Source of the DNA: Mangifera indica
Lineage: Eukaryota; Streptophyta; Magnoliopsida; Sapindales; Anacardiaceae
Direction of reading: 5' to 3'
Assembly: GCF_011075055.1 (NCBI RefSeq)
Contig: NC_058141.1
Location: 17,183,639 to 17,247,638 of the forward strand
Length of the DNA stretch: 64,000 nt
Below the pieces are notes generated by a model. It had not been told where the DNA came from and searched no databases. It saw only the letters and a program-made list of their open reading frames with translations. The position numbers were made by a program, and so were the translations under genes. Below, in pieces: positions 12,901-24,374 of this stretch. The number at the start of each line of letters is the position of its first letter. Within the stretch, counting starts at the first letter, position 1.

Positions 12901-15900
12901 CTACAGAAATCCCAGCCCATTTCCATTCAAATCATCAGCTCCCATCATTGGACAATTGGTTGCATCATGTCCGAATTGACCGCAACAAGGCACAGAGCAA
13001 CGCCTGTGTTTCCTATATATATCGACACCATCCCTTGGTCTTCTTTCTTTGAGTTTTCCCAGGGTTATAGAGTCATGTGAATTTCCAGTAGTATAACTTT
13101 GGACAATTCCATCAGAATCTTCAACCTCTGGAAGTATCATTGAGTCAGAAGGACTATTATAAGTAACATCATTGGCACCATGTGCTGGCCCAGGAAATTC
13201 CTTGATACGAGATAAGACCAGAGAAATTTGATCGCAAGCAGCATCTAGGCGTTCTTCTGTCTCAGTTGATTCTGAAATAAGTGTTGAAACCGTGGATTGC
13301 AATAATTGTACTTTTCCTGTATGTTCATCTGAAGTAGAAATCTGGAAGGACTTTGTCAGAGATGAGTTGATATTACGCCATCGGGCGGGCAAGTAACGAT
13401 CTGGAATGTGGAAACAGTTGTTAGTTGATAGAACACGAAGAACATGCCTGCAAAGGATTCCAGAAAACTCAAAGAAATGGCAGCTGCAGCTAATGAAGTC
13501 ATCATGTGGGATCCAGAGTACTTTGCACCCTCCATCCATGTCCGTATGATGTCTAACAATAAAATAAGTTTGATCTACCATAAGTGAAGCATATTGTGGA
13601 GCTAAAACAAGCTCTTCTTGTAGTTTACTGAAGGCATATGGTGTAAGAACAGCTGCAGCATGTGATTCCATTGGAGATCCTTCTTTTAGGGAGATTTTCT
13701 GTACCTTCCGTTGTGTCTTTTGTTTTCCTCCAGCTTCATCTTTAAATTCAACAATAGCAGCCACCTGCACAAAGAAGGTCAACATAATGAACAAAACCAC
13801 ACAAATCAAGAACATAAAAGAAAGAAGCTGGGTTACTGACCTGCCCCACAAAGTTATCAACATGAAACTGCACACTCAAAAACCGTTGAATAAAAGAGTT
13901 TATCGACTCTGATTGGAAAGCACTTGTCATTCCAGCAAAAAAGTAACACCTCAAATATGGAAGGGCCCAAAAAGTGCGCAATGCATATAAGCTTAGGATA
14001 TACTTATTTGCATGTAGTGCATATTTATCAACCATCTCACTCCATCCTGATTCAAATTCCTCCACTGAATGCAAACTATAAAGCTGGTGAAACTCAGCCT
14101 TCCATTCATCATATTTTAACCCAAGCACTACAGAAAACCAATCAGTGAACTTTGCAATGATATGCCATATACAAAAGCCATGCTTGGTCCTTGGCATTTC
14201 GATAGCAATAGCTTCTTTGAGCCACATATTTTGGTCAGTTAATATCGTTTCTGGTGTCTTTCCATTCATGAAGTCCAAGAATGTCTGCCATGCACAATCA
14301 AGGGCAGAAAAAAGCCAAAAAAGAAAAATTGTGAGACATATTGCAATATTTTGGTGTAAAGCTTCTAAGCAAATATGAAATATTAGGGTAAAGGCTCTGT
14401 TGTGTTCTAGAGTTGTGAATGATGAAGATGTTAAATTACTAAACCTAGACTAAATTTATTAATGGGGTCTGTTACTTTATTGCCTTCCAAATTAAGCCAA
14501 AAGAAATAAAAACCCTTGACACTAAAAGTTCTAATAAATCTACCAACAACATCAATCTTAAACTCTCAGGTTAAGATCCCAAGTTTTAAGAAAAAAACAA
14601 TTATGATGGTTAAAAACACATTATCCAAATTTACAAGAGATTGAATGTTACAATTCTACAAAAGGTAATTGCCTATTACATTCGAAATAATGGCTTCAGA
14701 TAACCTTCTCAAAAGGGGAAGCTCATTTGTCAGCTAAAATGCATTATCAGGTTTAAAATGGTAAGAAGTTTTTAACGTACACAAATTTTTTATCGCTAGA
14801 CAAAACTACAGGCATAACGAATGTAGTCATGCATAGAGCAGAAGTTTCTCACATCTCTCGAAAATGATAATAAGAAGGTTCATACATAAAATATTAAATT
14901 CTAGGCCACCGATGCCAAAGATCTCCACACCTATTGAAATTGTTAGAGAGCTTCTTACCTTCAACGCCCAGGAAAAAGACTGCACATTTTCATCTCGTAG
15001 GAGCACACAACCAAAGAAACAATTCATCCCATGATTGTCAACTCCAAGCCAAATCCCTAGAATCATATCATAAGAATCCAGACGACGTGTGGTGTCAAAC
15101 AATATGGAATCCCCAAAAGCCTCATACGAGTGAATAGATGAAGCATATGACCAGGCTAGATGCTCCAACCTGTTATTTGCATCTATCTGGAAGTTATGTT
15201 TAAAGTTGGGATCTTTGTCCTTCTTGTATTTGCACATCTTAAGAAGGTCCATAGCATCGCTATCTCGATCCACATTCCTAAAGGATTGCAAGAGGTTCCT
15301 GACCTCTATCTCAGTGAATGGTAAACAACCTAACTTAACACCTTTCTCTAGCTCCATTAATCTTAACATTTGTCGCACTGACATACCAGCTTTTGCATAC
15401 AGGCAAATCCGACTCTTGTCATCTGCAGATATGGAGCAGTAAGCAGGAAGCAGCTGCACCTCATTTGATTTCAACAATTCATGGTTATGAACATTGCTGA
15501 AACCAGTAATACGCCATTCCGGAACATCAAAATCAGCACTTTTAACAATTCGCATATATGCTTGACATCCACACCGAGATGATTTTCGATTTCTTTGCAT
15601 TTTTCCATCATCTGATGGCTTTATTTGTGGATGGCCACCACGGTGGCAGGTGAAATCCCTCCTTGTAATTCCCCTGCCTACACCATCTTTGCCTCTAGTA
15701 CGATGACGTCTAATTGAAAAGCCACATTGCTTTGCAAAACTGCAATAAAATTCATAAGCAGCATCTTGTGAAACAAATCTTTGGCCAATAAATGGGACAA
15801 GGGTAACAGGAGTTTGTTGAGATAAAGTAGTGTCCTCTGGCATTTCCTCAATGCTACCAATATCATCTGGAGACGACTCGGTGCCATTTACAGAAGTTTC

Positions 15901-15927
15901 TTTCATAATACCTGTTAGCTCTGACAT
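12901..15927 (-). CDS. FRS11-like: FAR1-related sequence protein, FRS11-like
   Basis: Three exons join in frame to about 758 aa: 14959-15927, 13841-14284 and 12901-13764. The first true ATG is at 15927. The N-terminal FAR1 DNA-binding domain reads FVSQDAAYEFYCSFAKQCGF, followed by Cys/His zinc ligands (FTCHRGGH, SSRCGCQAYMRI, NVHNHEL). A MULE-transposase-like core follows, with FDTTRRLD, LLRDEN, ILTDQNMWLKEAI and HGFCIWHI. The C-terminal SWIM zinc finger is CSCHFFEFSGILCRHVLRVL. A Cys/His-rich tail (CCGQFGHDATNCP) resembles a zinc knuckle. FAR1/FHY3/FRS proteins are transcription factors domesticated from Mutator-type transposases. The overall pattern matches Arabidopsis FRS11 from memory. 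No transposon ends flank the gene, and its intron positions and intact frame fit a host gene. Confidence 0.93.
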
Positions 15928-18489
15928 TATCTTCACAGCAGATAGCTAGGATTGCAGAATTAGTTCCTGCACACAATTAGTTTTATTTAAAGTGAGTCTT
16001 ATCAAAACCAAAATAATTCCAGTGAGCAGGTGTTCTGACACAAAAGAACCATTTCCCTTTTTCTATCAGCTGCAATTCCCACGCATTTGCATGCAGTTTG
16101 TTTGCACACTGCTTTCTCTACACTCTCATATTTTACTATTGTCGACATTCACAACTCCCAAACTACATAAACCTACATGCAATTTGCCATTGTCCTGTGA
16201 TATGAAATCTATATGTAGATTAAAAAAAGCTTTCAAGTCTCAAGAAACTTCATGAAATCAGAACCATCAAAGTGCTCATGACCTAAGAAGTAATAATTCC
16301 AGATGATAGAACAGAAAAAATCATCTTAAGTGACTTTACCATCACATTATCCAAGTAGTTCTGCAATAAATTTAAGGCTAATATACTAAAAGCAATTCTC
16401 CTATAAATTTCAAGTTATAATATACCACCATTACAAGTCCTCATTGCATAGAAAAAAGACTTAAAAAGCAACATTTTCTCTCTTCTTCTTATTTCTTCTC
16501 CATTCTCAAACCAAAAAAAGAAAAGACACCTATGTACACAATTGATATAGAAACTTAGGAAGTGCACAAATATAATAATAGCAAAAATAATCACAGTATA
16601 AATGAATTAAACACAACAACAATCAACTATTCATATTGATTTTTCTCATTACAGCATAAAGCCAAAACAAGAAAAATAAAAACCTTCCATCAAGAACTTA
16701 TACAAATCAGTAGATTTTCAAACCTCGAAACTATATTGTGAGTCAAATAAACAACATTTGCAACAAAATTGATAAAGACGAAGTTACATATGAGCTAACT
16801 GCTCGTGTAAAGCACTAATCTCCAGCTCATTTGAAACCCTAGGCTCTTTAATCTTAATTTGATCCAATCACAGTACAACAGTCTGTCTCAATCCAAATAC
16901 GGAACAGTAATCAAATTCTGAATAGAGAAAATAATAAATAACATGAAAGTAAAAATCTGTAAAATATTTACGTACCAAAAGAAAAAAATAATAGCTGCGG
17001 AGAAATTTAAAATACTTGAAGAAACAGATCGTCGCTTCGTGGCGGGGGCGGGGACAGCAAAGGGTGGAATGGGGTTAACACGGCGCATCCATGGTGAAAA
17101 AAACACATTGTTTTGGTTTTTAGGCGTTAGATCAAAATGATGCGCGCGTGTGCGTTAGATGTGGTAGTTTCGGTGAGGTTTTTCATGGCACCCCTCAGCT
17201 CTAGTGGAAAAAAAGAAGAGAACAAAATGGGGGAAATTTTGCGATTTTTCAAACTATGCAATTTTTTAGTATGCCGGCCGCGGTGGGGGGGTGGTTGTGG
17301 TTTTTGTAGACACCTGACGCTGGCCCGTGTGTTGGGATTTTTTAGTAATTTCATTTTTTTTTAAGTTTTTTTGTGATTTTCCACCGCCCGCGGCGAGTGT
17401 TCTGATATTTTTCAATATGGGGTTTTCTGATATTTTTTTTTAATTTTGGGAAGCAAATGAAAATTTGTTATATTTGGGTTTTTTTTCACATATAATTTTT
17501 AAAATTTTTGTATAATCTTTTAAATAAAAGCATGTATTAAAAAAATTGACCAACTTTTATTAATTTTCTTATAAAAAATTACTTTAAAACACAAAAAAAT
17601 TTATAAATTTGAATCGAATCGAATCGCTAATTTAAACTATAAATTCAAACTAAATCAAATCAAAATTTTAAATTATCGATTCGAGCCATAAATTCAATCA
17701 AATCAATCAAGCCATTAAATTAAACCAAATCAAGTCAATACCTCCTAACTTGAGTTCAATTTAGTTTTAAACTCGAATTTAGCTCGACTTCAAATTAAAC
17801 AAATTCGAGCCAAAAAAAACTTAGTGAAATCTTTTGGCCAAATAGAACTATATAACTTTAAGCTAAGTCAAACCGAATTGAGTTAGTTTGAGATTGAGTC
17901 CATTCAATTCGGAACCAACTCTAATTGATAGGCAAATTATAAAGTTTTATTGTACATAGTAAGAAAAAGTATATTTTGAAAAAAATTGATACAAAATTTG
18001 AAAAATATCAATTTATCTATAAATAATAAAATATTAATTTAAAAAAGTAACTAAAAATTAATATAAAATTTGAGAAATATCAATTTTTTTTTAACAAAAC
18101 AAAATATCCAGTCAACTTTTATATAATGACAAATAATATTGCATAATATAAAATCTATCTAACCTTTACATAGTCAAATATCTAATAATCCCTGATCATA
18201 AAGTATCACTTCACGCATGTATGATTAAATTAGGATTTGATCATCGTTTAATACAAAAAAAAAAATATTGTTAATTTCGCTTTGGCAGATAAAATGTGAT
18301 GTGATTAATGTATTAATTTCCATAAACAAGCTCTCCAATCTGGAATGGCCTACGGCTTATGGGCTTGACAAGTTGGACCTGTGATTTCATAAGAAAAATG
18401 GATAAAAATTAATATACATATTTTTTTGGATAATTGACAACTCCGTCAGTATTTATTGATGGATCACTGTAGGATTCTTCGTTGATTAA
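15928..18489. other. FRS11-like 5' region and AT-rich intergenic DNA
   Basis: Bases 15928 to about 17100 probably contain 5' UTR and promoter of the FRS gene, perhaps with a leader intron. GC-rich patches occur at about 17040-17090, 17270-17340 and 17385-17400. Bases 17600-17940 are a degenerate repeat-like tract with GAATCGAATCGAATCG and several copies of ATTCGAGCC in both orientations. No coding sequence is supported. Confidence 0.4.
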
Positions 18490-19160
18490 AGATCATTGAA
18501 ATGAAGATCAGCAAGAAACTGAGGAAGAAAATTTTGATGATGATAAACATGGAAGGAAATGAACCTGATGACAAGGCATACTAGGAAACAAAATAAAGCA
18601 AATCATGATGATGGTCTAACTCTAAGAAACGAGGATAAACTAAATCAAGAAGAAGATTTTCCAACAATGACCAATCAAGAGAGACCTATAAGGGAGCAAA
18701 GGCTTTCAAGAAATTATGAAGATTTTATCTTGAACCTTGGGCAATCCTCAAACATGTTCTCACCGAGATATGAAGCAATGGAATGTATAAATTTTCCAAG
18801 ATTAAAGCCCAAGTCTCTAACGAAGCCAGCTTCTAATAAAAAACATAACGTGGAGCCAAGCACATTTGAAGAACCAGCATAAGATCCAAGTTGGCAAAAA
18901 GCCATGGATAACAAAGCAGACATCTATATTGCTTCTAATCTTGTCTTTCACAAAAAGGCAAACACATTGAAGTGGATTGTCACTACGTAAGGATGAAATA
19001 CCAAGCAAAGCTTTTGAACTTGGTCCATGTTCCCCCTCACAAACAACTCTCCGAAGTGTTCACAAAGGCCCTCAGATGTGAGCAGTTTCATAAATTATTA
19101 CATATCATCGGTTTGCAAGGCACAAACTCACAGCTTAAGGGAGGCCTATGACCATTCTTC
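18490..19160 (+). pseudogene. Ty1/copia retrotransposon polyprotein relic with the reverse-transcriptase core deleted
   Basis: The reading frame at 18559-18882 has the linker between integrase and reverse transcriptase (RLSRNYEDF, then EPSTFEEPA). It is followed past a stop by DPSWQKAMD, the usual start of the copia RT domain. Within a few codons it jumps to the RNase H end (DIYIASNLVFHKKAN, HIEVDCHYVR). The last part, LVHVPPHKQLSEVFTKALRC, EQFHKLLHIIGLQG and then QLKGGL, is the classic copia C-terminus. It is reached only with frame changes near 18960-19020. Stops, frameshifts and the missing RT core show it is dead. A purine-rich AAGGGAGG at about 19137 sits where a polypurine tract is expected. 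No LTR pair was found, so it is a fragment. Confidence 0.82.
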
Positions 19161-21360
19161 AAAGATTTTTACAGAAACTTTTGTGTTAGCTATTGAATTC
19201 TTTTTTCTCTCTTTTTTTCTTTTTTGGGATAAGTGTTCGCTATTGAAGTCACCCATCACAGAAGCGGATTACCGGAAAAGTGAAAATGTTAATAAAAAAA
19301 AAAAAATTGAGAGAAAGAGGGGAAGTTACCGTTTGGTGCAAGTACAACACTTATATTGGAGTCCTACAGGCATTGGCAGCCATTATCCTACAAGGGGCGG
19401 CCATTCTTTTATTTCTTTGGTTTTGTCTTATTATATGACAAGTAATATCTTGTCATAAGGTGCATGGTATGTGCCCCTGATTAGACTGAGCAGTGCTATC
19501 TGCATACAAAATTTCTATAACTAAATAAGGGTGTATTATTATAAGATTAAATAATTAAAAATTAAAAATAAAATAATATTTAATTATATAATTATTATAT
19601 ATAAAATTATATTTTTTATTATATTAAACTTTAATATGTAGGAGTTATCAATTCAGTCATTAACATAATTAATACATATCCGTCATCAATCTATATAATT
19701 CAATATAAAATTTTCAAAAAAAAATGTTAAAGTTCAAAATTTGTTGGTATCCTATAAAAATTAAAGCCTCAATTATATAATAATAATAGATTTAATTATT
19801 AGATTTAAAATTTATATATCCGTTGATCAGAAACTGATAAAGAAATTCAATTCAAATGGGTCCCTTAAAAAAAAACAAGAAACTGTCTACTTCATTTTGC
19901 CCTTTGCCTTCCATGACCAAAAAGGTATACATTTTCTACTCTACAAGGATCGCTTTCACTGCTAACCTCCTGCCCACTCAACACCTAGCTATATCTATCT
20001 CCATGTGCAATGAGTGGCCCAGCATTTGGTTCAATCATCAACCAATCCCAGCAAAACTTCTGAACTAATATCATATCACGATGTCTATGCTTATATGATT
20101 TCAAACAAACTGACTGAACATTAAATGATAGTTTAAATGAGATAACTTGACATTTACGAGCTTGATAGAGATTCCCGTGTACAAATGGGCAAACTGAAAG
20201 CCATTCTTCCAATTAAGCTACAACAAAGTCCCATTGAACATTGGGACCTTCCTTCAAGCTAAAAGGGGAAAAGGCAAAAAGTAAATATAGAAAGTCTGTC
20301 GCATTTGATTCATTCAAAGTGAGAAGCGTTTTCTCAAAAGCAAAGTAAAATTGGAAAATAAGTATATAAATAAAAAGAACATTAACGTAAGAAGATTGAA
20401 TGTCCTGAAATACAAGAAAGCTTACTTTTTAATCGTTAAGCCACTTACGTGCAATATAATTAACTTCCCGAATTTTTTTATCCGTACAAAAGATCATCAT
20501 CATAAACCCCTAGTAGGTCCAATTTCCCATTCAATGATTCTCGTCACTGCCCTGAATCCAAACAACGGAGACGGACGGGATTTGTCACCATAAGAGCGGT
20601 GGTGGGGCGAGGCTATGTTGTTTCGCTAAGTTTCACAGATTTTTCCAGTCACATGTGAGTTTACGTACTTGTGAGAAGTATTAAAGTTAAAAATAAGGGA
20701 GCGGAGGGGCATTGATAGGATGCCCTATAACGAATCGGGTTCACAAGAGAACGACTGTCCATGTACGATTCCGTCTCGTCAATTTGAACTCAGCAATCAA
20801 ATTCATGGTTTTTGTGAATTTTGTAGTGACAAAGACTAAAAGAGATCTGATCCGTTGTCAGAAGGAGAGGAACTTGTGCCAGATTCAATGCAGGGGGGGC
20901 AGGGGCCCAAGCCTAGGTGGCTTCTCACCCAATGGCTTAGGTTACTTTAAGTTTTGTTTTTTTATCCCTATTCCAAGGCCCAAGCCATATCTTAGTTCAT
21001 ATACATTTTGAAATACCCGAACGGAATAACTCAGCCGATGCTGTCACTGACAATCCAAATTATTTATCTTACGACCTACTTCATGCCTGCTACTGGGCTA
21101 CTCTCTTATCGTGCGTGCCACGTTTTCATTAATGTTTAGATTTACTGACGCGTAAATCTCTGACGTTGATGAATCTCGAACTGTTGAGGTCTTTTGAAAA
21201 AAATGAAGTGCTTATCCGACCTAAAGCTAGCAATATTATTTACTCCTACCCCTATTTTTCTCACATGACGAGCTACTCTGACAGTAGAAAATTATGGGGA
21301 TCCATAACTATTCACTGCTCATTGACATTGACTAGGCTGAAACGGAGGAGGGATTAACCC
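19161..21360. other. Intergenic, 2.2 kb without supported genes
   Basis: AT-rich DNA predominates. Bases about 19519-19640 contain the AATTAAAAATTAAAAAT motif shared with the small repeat near 11700. Short open frames at 19856 and 20712 have no recognisable motif and are not called. The last few hundred bases are the promoter of the zinc-finger gene. Confidence 0.4.
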
Positions 21361-21367
21361 AGTTCCG

Positions 21368-21375
21368 TATAAATA
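21368..21375 (+). promoter_or_regulatory. TATA box of the C2H2 zinc-finger gene
   Basis: TATAAATA lies 105 bases upstream of the main ATG and about 54 bases before a short upstream reading frame. The spacing fits a plant core promoter. Confidence 0.6.
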
Positions 21376-21421
21376 CATGTTGTTTTATCCCCAACATCAC
21401 AACTACTTCTCTCGCAAATTC

Positions 21422-21457
21422 ATGTTTCAGATGGGGGAGAGATCAATTCCATCTTAA
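21422..21457 (+). promoter_or_regulatory. Short upstream ORF in the zinc-finger leader
   Basis: An 11-codon frame starting ATGTTTCAGATG ends in TAA 15 bases before the main start codon. If the transcript starts just after the TATA box, this uORF lies in the leader and could reduce translation. The sequence shows the frame; the effect is inference. Confidence 0.45.
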
Positions 21458-21472
21458 ATATTACCAGCTATT

Positions 21473-22015
21473 ATGGGACCAGACAAACATTCTGATGATA
21501 AACCAGCTTCAGCGCTAAAGCTATTCGGATTTCCATTAACTGAGCAAGATGAAATTCTTGAGAAAACAGAAAATCTTGAAGCTAGAAAGTTCCAGTGTCA
21601 TTTTTGCCGCAGGGTGTTCGCTAATTCTCAAGCGCTAGGGGGCCATCAAAATGCGCACAAAAAGGAGCGTCAAAGAGCAAAATCACGTGTCCAGTTTCGT
21701 GGTCATGATCAACGGCCCATAGCAGCCGCTGCATCACCCATTTTCAGCTCAAATGCAGTGAGACCGGCAACCCCCATCTATCAAGGACAGTTTGTTAGTA
21801 CTGCTACTAAAACTGAAACACGGCCCAGTTATTATTATACATCACGCCCCTTGTTGCTTCCATCGCCTTCTCAGCTTCCTTCTCGAATTTACATCGCCCA
21901 GCCTTTGCATGTTGCGACTGCGATGCCCTCGTTTACCGAATTTCCTGGTAAACTGGCTGAGGGACTGGGAGACAGAGATGTTGATCTCCATCTTAAACTT
22001 TCTTCCTCTGGTTGA
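21473..22015 (+). CDS. Single C2H2 zinc-finger transcription factor, ZFP5/ZFP6/GIS-like
   Basis: This is an intronless 180-aa protein, as is usual for the family. The N-terminal [14 protein letters not shown] is typical of the ZFP5/ZFP6/GIS group. One zinc finger has Cys42, Cys45, His58 and His62 around the plant-specific QALGGH motif, here [14 protein letters not shown], followed by a basic run. The middle is low-complexity and Ser/Pro/Tyr-rich. The extreme C-terminus has an EAR-type motif, DLHLKL (171-176), which recruits TOPLESS co-repressors in this class. Arabidopsis members control trichome and root-hair development through gibberellin and cytokinin signalling; that role is known for the family and only inferred here. 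The exact ortholog is uncertain. Confidence 0.92.
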   Translation: MGPDKHSDDKPASALKLFGFPLTEQDEILEKTENLEARKFQCHFCRRVFANSQALGGHQNAHKKERQRAKSRVQFRGHDQRPIAAAASPIFSSNAVRPATPIYQGQFVSTATKTETRPSYYYTSRPLLLPSPSQLPSRIYIAQPLHVATAMPSFTEFPGKLAEGLGDRDVDLHLKLSSSG

Positions 22016-22590
22016 TTTTATGAGTTAATTAAGATAAATCTATGCAGTTACAGTAATAATTATGGGCTTAAACGTGTACACGAATTACCCTGGAATCTTG
22101 ACAAAGCCAAAAAAGGTTTCCAGCTAAACTGTTAACTTTAATGTAAGAGGAATATCAATATCAATGGCAGATTAAGCTACTAAAAGGATTAGGTATCTCT
22201 AACTAAAATAGAAGCAGACATCCTCAAAGGTTGGCGAAAAATTCAGATCACGTAATAAGCTGAGCGTACTAGATTTACCTATTTAATTGGTAAACTTTAT
22301 TAAAGGCTTCAGCCAACCACATATCGGCATCATCGAGGCTGCCTGTGACTGTAATGCCTAAACAATTATTTTCTTATTCGAAAACCAAAAAGGAATCAAC
22401 CAGCATTGAAACCATCAGCAGCACCCACCTTTTTATATCCTTCATATATTTTCCCAGTTTACCCTTCACTCGTCCGAACCCTAACTTCAGTAGGATCACA
22501 TTTATAAACCCTACACTACATATATTGTAAACACTTCTGTCTCTGATCTCGCTATCTTTTCCTCTCAATTAAGAGAATCTTTTCACTTAA
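22016..22590. other. Intergenic: DUF3511 gene promoter
   Basis: This 575-base spacer separates two genes on the same strand. TATA-like stretches lie at about 22432 and 22445 (TTTTTATATCC, CATATATTTTCC). No coding sequence is supported. Confidence 0.4.
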
Positions 22591-22923
22591 ATGGATGGAT
22601 ACGGGTCGGGTCAAAGGTCTTATGGAGGTGATCGGACACTGAAGATTGTAAGTGGAAAAGGCTTTGGTAGTGCATTTGGGGCCAGCCAGATCTATGTGAC
22701 TCGGTCTCACTCGCCGAACCTGCCACCGATTCCGTCGCTGGCGACTCGGCCAAGTAATACCGCTTTCGTAAAACCGTGGGGCTTTAGCGATCCTGAGACG
22801 AAGAGAAAGAAGAGGATCGCCAGATATAAGGTTTACACTGTTGAAGGTAAAGTTAAAGCTTCTCTGAGAAAGGGGTTTCGCTGGATCAAGAACAAGTGCT
22901 CCCAGATCGTCCATGGTTACTAG
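22591..22923 (+). CDS. DUF3511 domain protein
   Basis: This is an intronless 110-aa protein. Its C-terminal half carries the DUF3511 signature: PWGFSDPETKRKKRIARYKV, then YTVEGKVKASLRKGFRWIK and a terminal segment ending HGY. The N-terminus is Gly/Ser-rich. DUF3511 proteins are small, basic, plant-specific and functionally uncharacterised. There is no signal peptide or membrane segment. Start and stop are unambiguous. Confidence 0.9.
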   Translation: MDGYGSGQRSYGGDRTLKIVSGKGFGSAFGASQIYVTRSHSPNLPPIPSLATRPSNTAFVKPWGFSDPETKRKKRIARYKVYTVEGKVKASLRKGFRWIKNKCSQIVHGY

Positions 22924-23237
22924 CTTTTTTTGGCTCAAAAGAATCTATGGCTTGGGCGTGTACACGTTATATGGGACACAATGGCAAAGTGCTGATGTGG
23001 CAAGATCTTATTGGGAATTTTGGCGGATGCCAAGTAACTAATTTAGATACAGAAGAGTAGTCGTATAAATGGGGGTTATCGTTTTGTTTGTGTTTATCGA
23101 AAATGGAAAGGTTTATTCTTTTCTTTGAAATTCGGCTATATTCGTTTGCGGGCTTTGATTTGCCCTTCGGATTTCGTTTGAATTTACGATAGTGCGTTTC
23201 GGATCGAATTTTAGTCCGCTTGTAATTTTCTACGATT

Positions 23238-23579
23238 TCAATATAAATGGTCCACTTTCCTATTGTCAGTGTTCATGTAATGGGTGTTTTGAATCCTCAT
23301 TTGTACATAAAATTGAGCAATTAATTCATCGGCCTTCACATCAATCATTTCATCACCACCATTATCATCGTTTTCCTCATTGTATTCTACAGTATTCATT
23401 ATGTCAGACCCTCGAAGATCCCGTGCAGAAGCGTAGTGGCACATGCCATCACCAGATTTAGAGGCTGGAGCCACTGTCCTAGTTGTTTCCAGCGATAAAG
23501 GAGGCGTTAACACATCCTCAAACTTTGCGATCATCGGCATAGCCATAGCCTTGATCGTTGACCATCTCATTCTTCCCAT
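23238..23579 (-). CDS. DUF761 (cotton-fibre-protein-like) protein, short
   Basis: This single-exon 113-aa frame has the DUF761 motif at its C-terminal end (IDVKADELIAQFYVQMRIQ), preceded by a Glu/Asp-rich stretch (NEENDDNGGDEM). The N-terminus (MGRMRWSTIKAMAMPMIAKF) is amphipathic and probably the start of the protein. DUF761 proteins are plant-specific with no settled biochemical function. A second DUF761 gene lies about 3 kb away on the other strand, but the two proteins share little outside the C-terminal motif. The gene appears intact. A missing upstream exon cannot be ruled out. Confidence 0.75.
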   Translation of the reverse strand: MGRMRWSTIKAMAMPMIAKFEDVLTPPLSLETTRTVAPASKSGDGMCHYASARDLRGSDIMNTVEYNEENDDNGGDEMIDVKADELIAQFYVQMRIQNTHYMNTDNRKVDHLY

Positions 23580-23887
23580 TTCTGATGGCCACGACGTTGG
23601 TGCTTCAAATATGTTCCCTTAGGTGAAAACCTAGTAGGTGTGAAGCAAAACAAGGGTAATACGCTTATGTTTTAATACTAAGTGACATAGGATAAACATA
23701 CTTGAAATTATAATTTCATTCACAAAAATAATTAAAATTGATATCGTTTAATTGACAAAGAGATAAACAAAAGTAATATTTTTAATAACACTTTTTATTA
23801 GATGTCTTAATTTCATAAAGTAAAAAAAAAAAAAAAAAGACTAATAAATGTAAGTATGACTATAAATGTGTCAAAATAAATTATTGA

Positions 23888-23929
<42 letters not shown>

Positions 23930-24365
23930 ATCAAAGGAATTGTGTATGTTTGATTATTTGTTTAATATGGTCCAACAATATTATAGACATTCCTTAATAA
24001 TTATATTTTGGGTAACACCGAATTGATAAGTGGCAAAGTATCTAATATGCGCTTAACATCTTAAGAACCTACCATTTTTATTATAAATATGTAGACAACT
24101 CAAGTTAAAAGCATGTAGATAACTCACATAATTTAAACGTTTATAGTTACATAATGCAGATACACAAATTCCCATCTCGTAGCAAGAAAGGATAATTTTT
24201 TGTAAATAAGAAGATGTTTAAACCATTCAATCATAATCATGTATTTGTCATCAAACAAATTATTCAAATTGTAATAATAGACAACTAAATATAATTATCA
24301 TCTTGTCAACCAAGTTAGTTGTATCATCGCCGTTTTGACAACACTTTAAATGAAAGGTGATTGGG
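23580..24365. other. AT-rich intergenic DNA
   Basis: No gene was seen. It contains a poly-A run near 23822 and the TA microsatellite at 23890-23928, and ends at the target-site duplication of the Mutator-like element. Confidence 0.5.
23890..23928. repeat. (TA)n microsatellite
   Basis: About 19 uninterrupted TA dinucleotides. Likely polymorphic in length. Confidence 0.95.
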
Positions 24366-24374
24366 TTGATTGAA

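Noticed and set aside
12901..15927. FRS gene as an active Mutator transposase for the nearby elements
   Set aside because: The gene has the FAR1 domain, host-type introns, a SWIM finger and no inverted-repeat ends, as in domesticated FRS transcription factors.
23890..23928. TA run as a replication or regulatory element
   Set aside because: It is a plain dinucleotide microsatellite in intergenic DNA with no associated motif.
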